Shown one piece after another: positions 60,136 to 64,000 of a DNA stretch of 64,000 nt. The DNA is taken from assembly GCA_033239525.1 (NCBI GenBank), contig BSYO01000003.1, positions 4,210,001-4,274,000 on the forward strand, read 5' to 3'. The stretch is from Nepenthes gracilis. Taxonomy: Eukaryota; Streptophyta; Magnoliopsida; Caryophyllales; Nepenthaceae. Below the pieces are notes generated by a model that was not told the DNA's origin, made no database searches, and worked only from the letters and a program-made list of their open reading frames with translations. The number at the start of each line of letters is the position of its first letter. The stretch's first letter is position 1. Both the position numbers and the translations under genes were made by a program.

Positions 60136-63100
60136 AGATCCATACCTCAGTTTCTATCAAAAGCAATTAATGTGGAAAGTACGGATGAGAGCATTTTTTT
60201 TTTTGAGTTCATTATATTTATTAAAGATAACTTGATAATTTTTGTTTTTTATGGCTGGTAATAGAAAATTTCATGTGTGAAAATCTAGCACATTTTAGAA
60301 ATTACTCATGCAAAAACTAGTCATTTGAAACAAAAGTTCAGAAGAAGATGTGAGTCTTTTGGTAGATTTTAATACTTTTGCATAATATTCATTTAGCTGA
60401 GTTTCATTTGAGGAAAACTCTTTAATGGGATTCCATTTCATAGCCAATAATTAGAAGAATCTAGGCTTGAGTTGTAAATTTGGAAAAAGAGAAAGATTCA
60501 GTGACATAACTTTGCTCGTTCGTTAAAAATTTTAAGATTTTTCAAAAATAAGAGCAATGGCTGACATTCTAAAGTGATTTGTCTCACCAAAAAGGAAGGC
60601 TTGAATGACCGCTGAGTGAAATAGCGTCAAAAAGAGCCTTAAATGTGTCTCTAAATATGATGAAGATTTAAATGAACAATCCTCCGGGATGATGAAATAA
60701 ATTTTTTTGATTCTATTTGAGTGTGAAGCCATATCTCGAGAACAGTTTCTTCTCATGAAGAATTAATATTTTGATGGGTCACATTTCGAACTTTTTAAAT
60801 TAATAAAAGCTAAACATTAAACATAATTGTTAAAGGATGCCACTCATATTTTAAAGTCAAATTAAGACTTAATTGAAAGAAGATAAAATTCTTTGAAACC
60901 CAAAACTTATCATAATTGGAAAATGAAAATAAAAAGGGTTTGGGATAAAATCTCTCCGATTAACCTAGAAAATATAATATAAGATATAAATATTATATTT
61001 AAATATATATGTGGAGAAAAGTTATAAACTTAACATTGATTACACTTACGCACCTATTATTATATAATATAATAATAATAATATTATTATAAAATATAAT
61101 AAAATATAAAAATATAATTGATGTAATATGATAAAAATAAAATTCGGGAAGAAAAATTTGGATAAAGAAAAGTGAATAAATAATCCAATTTGCTCATATA
61201 GCTTAAAAAGCTCAAAATCAATCTCTATGGTACTTGGATATGGATGCCTAACATGTGTGGAAATAAAGCCATGTTCTCTTGAATGTCGAGTTCCTGCTTC
61301 TGGTCCTTTGGTGATGGCTTCCTCGTTTTCCCCTCGGCTTCATCCCTCTAACCTCCTTAGTTTTTGTGATGACAGCTTTTGTTCAAGATAAATGCTCTCT
61401 ATGACTGGCCCAATTGTCTTGGAGGGAAAAAGAACTCCAATCTTTCTGGTATTCACTTTCAAATCTAAAATTGACTCTCTCAACGCCTTATCAAAAATCA
61501 AGAAGAGTTGTTTGGACTACCTAAACTATCAACTCACCTCCAATTAGGAAAATAAATTTCTCCGTCATCAGCCTTCAGCTGCTGCTTATGGCATCTTAGG
61601 TGGTATACTTTTTTATTTTTTTATTAATATATAATATATTTGACCACGTTAATTTAATTATATTTTATACTATTTTGAAAATTATAGTCTATAATGAAAT
61701 AAAAAATGGGATTGTTGGCACGGGTGGATTCAAGAAATGGCAAGAACAACATGCAATGTAAAAATATTGCTGCATAGTTGGCATAAAGCTGCCAATAAAC
61801 AACCCCTTATGAGCTTTGGAAAGGAAAGAAATCAAATGTTAAGTATTTCCATATTTTATTCTATCTTGTATTTCTACGTGATAGGGAAAACTTAGCTGTG
61901 AAAGGAATATTTTCCTTATTATCATCTAGTTGCTACCATAAACGTGGGGATTTGAGGGTTGGATTGCTCAAATCAAGATGATGATCTAAATTTCCCGACA
62001 TTCAAGTGTAGGAAGAGTCTTATACATAATATCTCATCCAAAGGACCTAATGTTTCCCTAGAAATTTGAGGTCAATTCTAAATCAGCTCATTACTTTGTC
62101 TCTCAATCGAACCCATCAATTCTTTATTTAATGCCATAAAAATTTAACTCAATCAATTTGTGAGAAATGATGGGACCTTTAATTACCAATACAAATGTCA
62201 TTGGAACCAAGTGGATCTTTTTAAAAATAAAATCATATACGTTGTTTGCTCGAGGATAAAAATTTCTTTCATCCTTCTATCTGTTGCTTGTACTATGGGT
62301 TTTAAATTATATCAAATGGATGTCAAAGTGTATTTTTAATTTATATATCTATATAACTTTGTGAACCCTACATTTCCCGTCCAAAACTTAAGAAGGCTCT
62401 CTAAAATCATCTCCTAATCATGGTTTTATTCGAGGGAGTTTGATAAAACTCTATTTCCAAACCGAAAAACGTATTAGCCCAAGTTTATGATGACATTGTT
62501 TTTGGCGCTGGAAGCTGCACATTCTTTTGCGAAATGTACGAATATATGATTGAAAGTTACATTCTTCCTTGGACTTGTTCCTCAATGAAATCATCTTGGA
62601 TTAATCTGATTTTTTCAAAACTGGATTTCCTAACATCATCCGAAATTAAATCCCTCTTTGATTTTGTCTTATATTTGAGCCAATTTCATTTAGTGCTTAT
62701 CCTATCAAATTCCCACTGGCAAATTGTTATATCAATGGGACATCTCGCTTGGAATTCTTTTCTCAAACGACTCAAATTTTGCCTTAACCTTTCATGCCAA
62801 TTGGGCGGAGTAAAAACATTTGGATGTTTTTATGTCGCTCATTATCTTGAAGGATTTATTTCACCTTAAGAAAATTGTTTGCACCGGCTTCTATGGATGA
62901 AACAAATGCTCATTGTAAAGATTGTCCGAGACACTTACGCAGATATCTCGACTACTAGTGCCATAAATATTTGAAAATCCTGCGAACATTCCCGCACCAA
63001 ACATGCTCGATATTCGATCACTTCAATGTGAGTCGCGTTGATCACTTACACACACTCCAACCGGCATCAAGATATCCTCACCAAACCATTAGACTTAAGT

Positions 63101-64000
63101 TTTAAGAACGCCCTCGGAGTGTGCTCCCACTTTGATGAATGAATCCTCTTTCTATAAAAACAAAAAAAATCAAAAAAAAAAACAAAAAAGGGGCCTCCTC
63201 TCGGCCAGCTCGCTTTCTCCGGGTTTGAAGGGCATCATCGAAAGGCGGCCGGTTACAAACCACTGGGTCACAAACCCTCTTCAACCTTCGTGCTCCCGCC
63301 TTTCCTCTTGGATGTGGCCTCTTCTCTACCTCTCCCTCATCACCGAGCGCTCCTTCTTCACCGATTTGGGCTTTATCAAGGTAATTTCTCCACCTCCTTC
63401 TCGGACGACCGCCACCGTTCTGGTGGTGTCGGCCGCGAAATTTGCCTCCTTATGGGTGGCTGTCTTCCGCGGATCTCGATTTGCCTTCCTCCCTTCAAAT
63501 CCACCCGATTTTGTGTGTGGATTTGCTCCGTTGTCCCCGGATCCGTGATTTGGTTCCTTACCCACTACTGGAGCGGCTCCACATTGCAGCCTGGTTCTTA
63601 GTGCTGTCCCCATCGGAAGGTGGTGCTCGTAAGAGGTGCACTTTCCCTTCTCGCCCGCCGTCGCCGTGAACAAGGGCGGGATTAAATGTGCCCGTTTATA
63701 TATATATATATATATTATTTCCAGATCGTTACATTGTGTTTTCAAAGATGTCGGCTCCTCGCAATCCCAAGGTGGCAAACGTGCAGACCGGCGGGATCTC
63801 CGTGCTTTGGGGAGACTCTTTCAAACCCGCATGTCTTAAAGGCAACTTCACTCGAGGAAGTCCGCCTTGACTCTGTCGACCCTTCCATTTCGTCTCTTTT
63901 CGGGACCGTGGATGGGCGTCGGTCATCACAGTTTGATTGGGCGTCCTTGTTCAAGAATTTTATTTCAATATTCATGCGAGGTGCCCTGCAAATGGGCTAC
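60136..64000 (+). mobile_element. Second Sirevirus internal region, scrambled, runs off the window
   Basis: Blocks of 15-60 bp identical or nearly identical to the first copy occur in the same order. Examples are gag at 60172, 60260 and 60510-60560; pol at 61141-61300, 61400-61560 and 61720-61870; RT at 62280-62500; RNase H at 62880-63090; and the third ORF from 63132, with MSAPR at 63748. Between the blocks, first-copy sequence is deleted or replaced by AT-rich filler, for example 60960-61140 and 61615-61690. The RT motif is YDD here (62486-62494), lacking one codon. The region from 52 to 58 kb is compressed to under 4 kb. The end of this copy is outside the window. Confidence 0.8.

Overview
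The window is nuclear DNA from a flowering plant, probably a eudicot-type genome. The evidence is AT-rich intergenic DNA, GT-AG introns, long solo LTRs and Sirevirus-type Copia elements. The species cannot be named from the sequence. I recognise four host genes: (1) 3552-4025 (+), a small single-pass membrane protein with a His/Asn-rich tail; (2) 14539-17632 (+), a nine-exon bHLH transcription factor of the bHLH90/ABORTED MICROSPORES type, whose exons I joined by hand; (3) 18950-20284 (-), an intronless GT47 exostosin-type glycosyltransferase of the xyloglucan galactosyltransferase (MUR3) group; (4) 30697-31575 (+), an intronless DUF1645 protein. They do not form an operon or an evident pathway.

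The rest is mostly retrotransposon material and AT-rich DNA without recognisable genes. From left to right: LTR ends near 1-1003; a solo LTR with a perfect target duplication (7913-8608); a second solo LTR (9493-10332); a 2.8-kb Copia deletion derivative with a perfect TTTAT duplication and a gag relic (10959-13758); a probable Gypsy solo LTR (22093-22971); a 4.4-kb gag-only Sirevirus derivative on the minus strand with an AAAAT duplication (24689-29051); two related AT-rich foldback modules (about 32102-32375 and 33404-33699); an LTR fragment (33733 on); a solo LTR (34840-35480); a Gypsy LTR relic (about 38.8-39.7 kb); a solo Sirevirus LTR (about 42398-43451); and further LTR-like sequence (44753-45493 and 47.9-49.6 kb).

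The right end (51071-64000) is a tandem of two Sirevirus internal regions sharing one LTR. The first copy has a 5' LTR, primer binding site, gag, pol with an RT YVDD motif, an env-like third ORF and a multiplied polypurine-tract region, all heavily frameshifted. The second copy (about 60136 to the window end) keeps the same words in the same order, but they are separated by many short deletions and AT-rich filler. This is either extreme decay or an assembly/polishing artefact.

I found no clear new biological system. The items most worth checking are the gag-only element, the scrambled tandem Sirevirus copy, the double-hairpin foldback pair, and the hand-assembled bHLH gene with an unusual Pro in its basic region. 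No tRNA, rRNA or CRISPR feature was seen.
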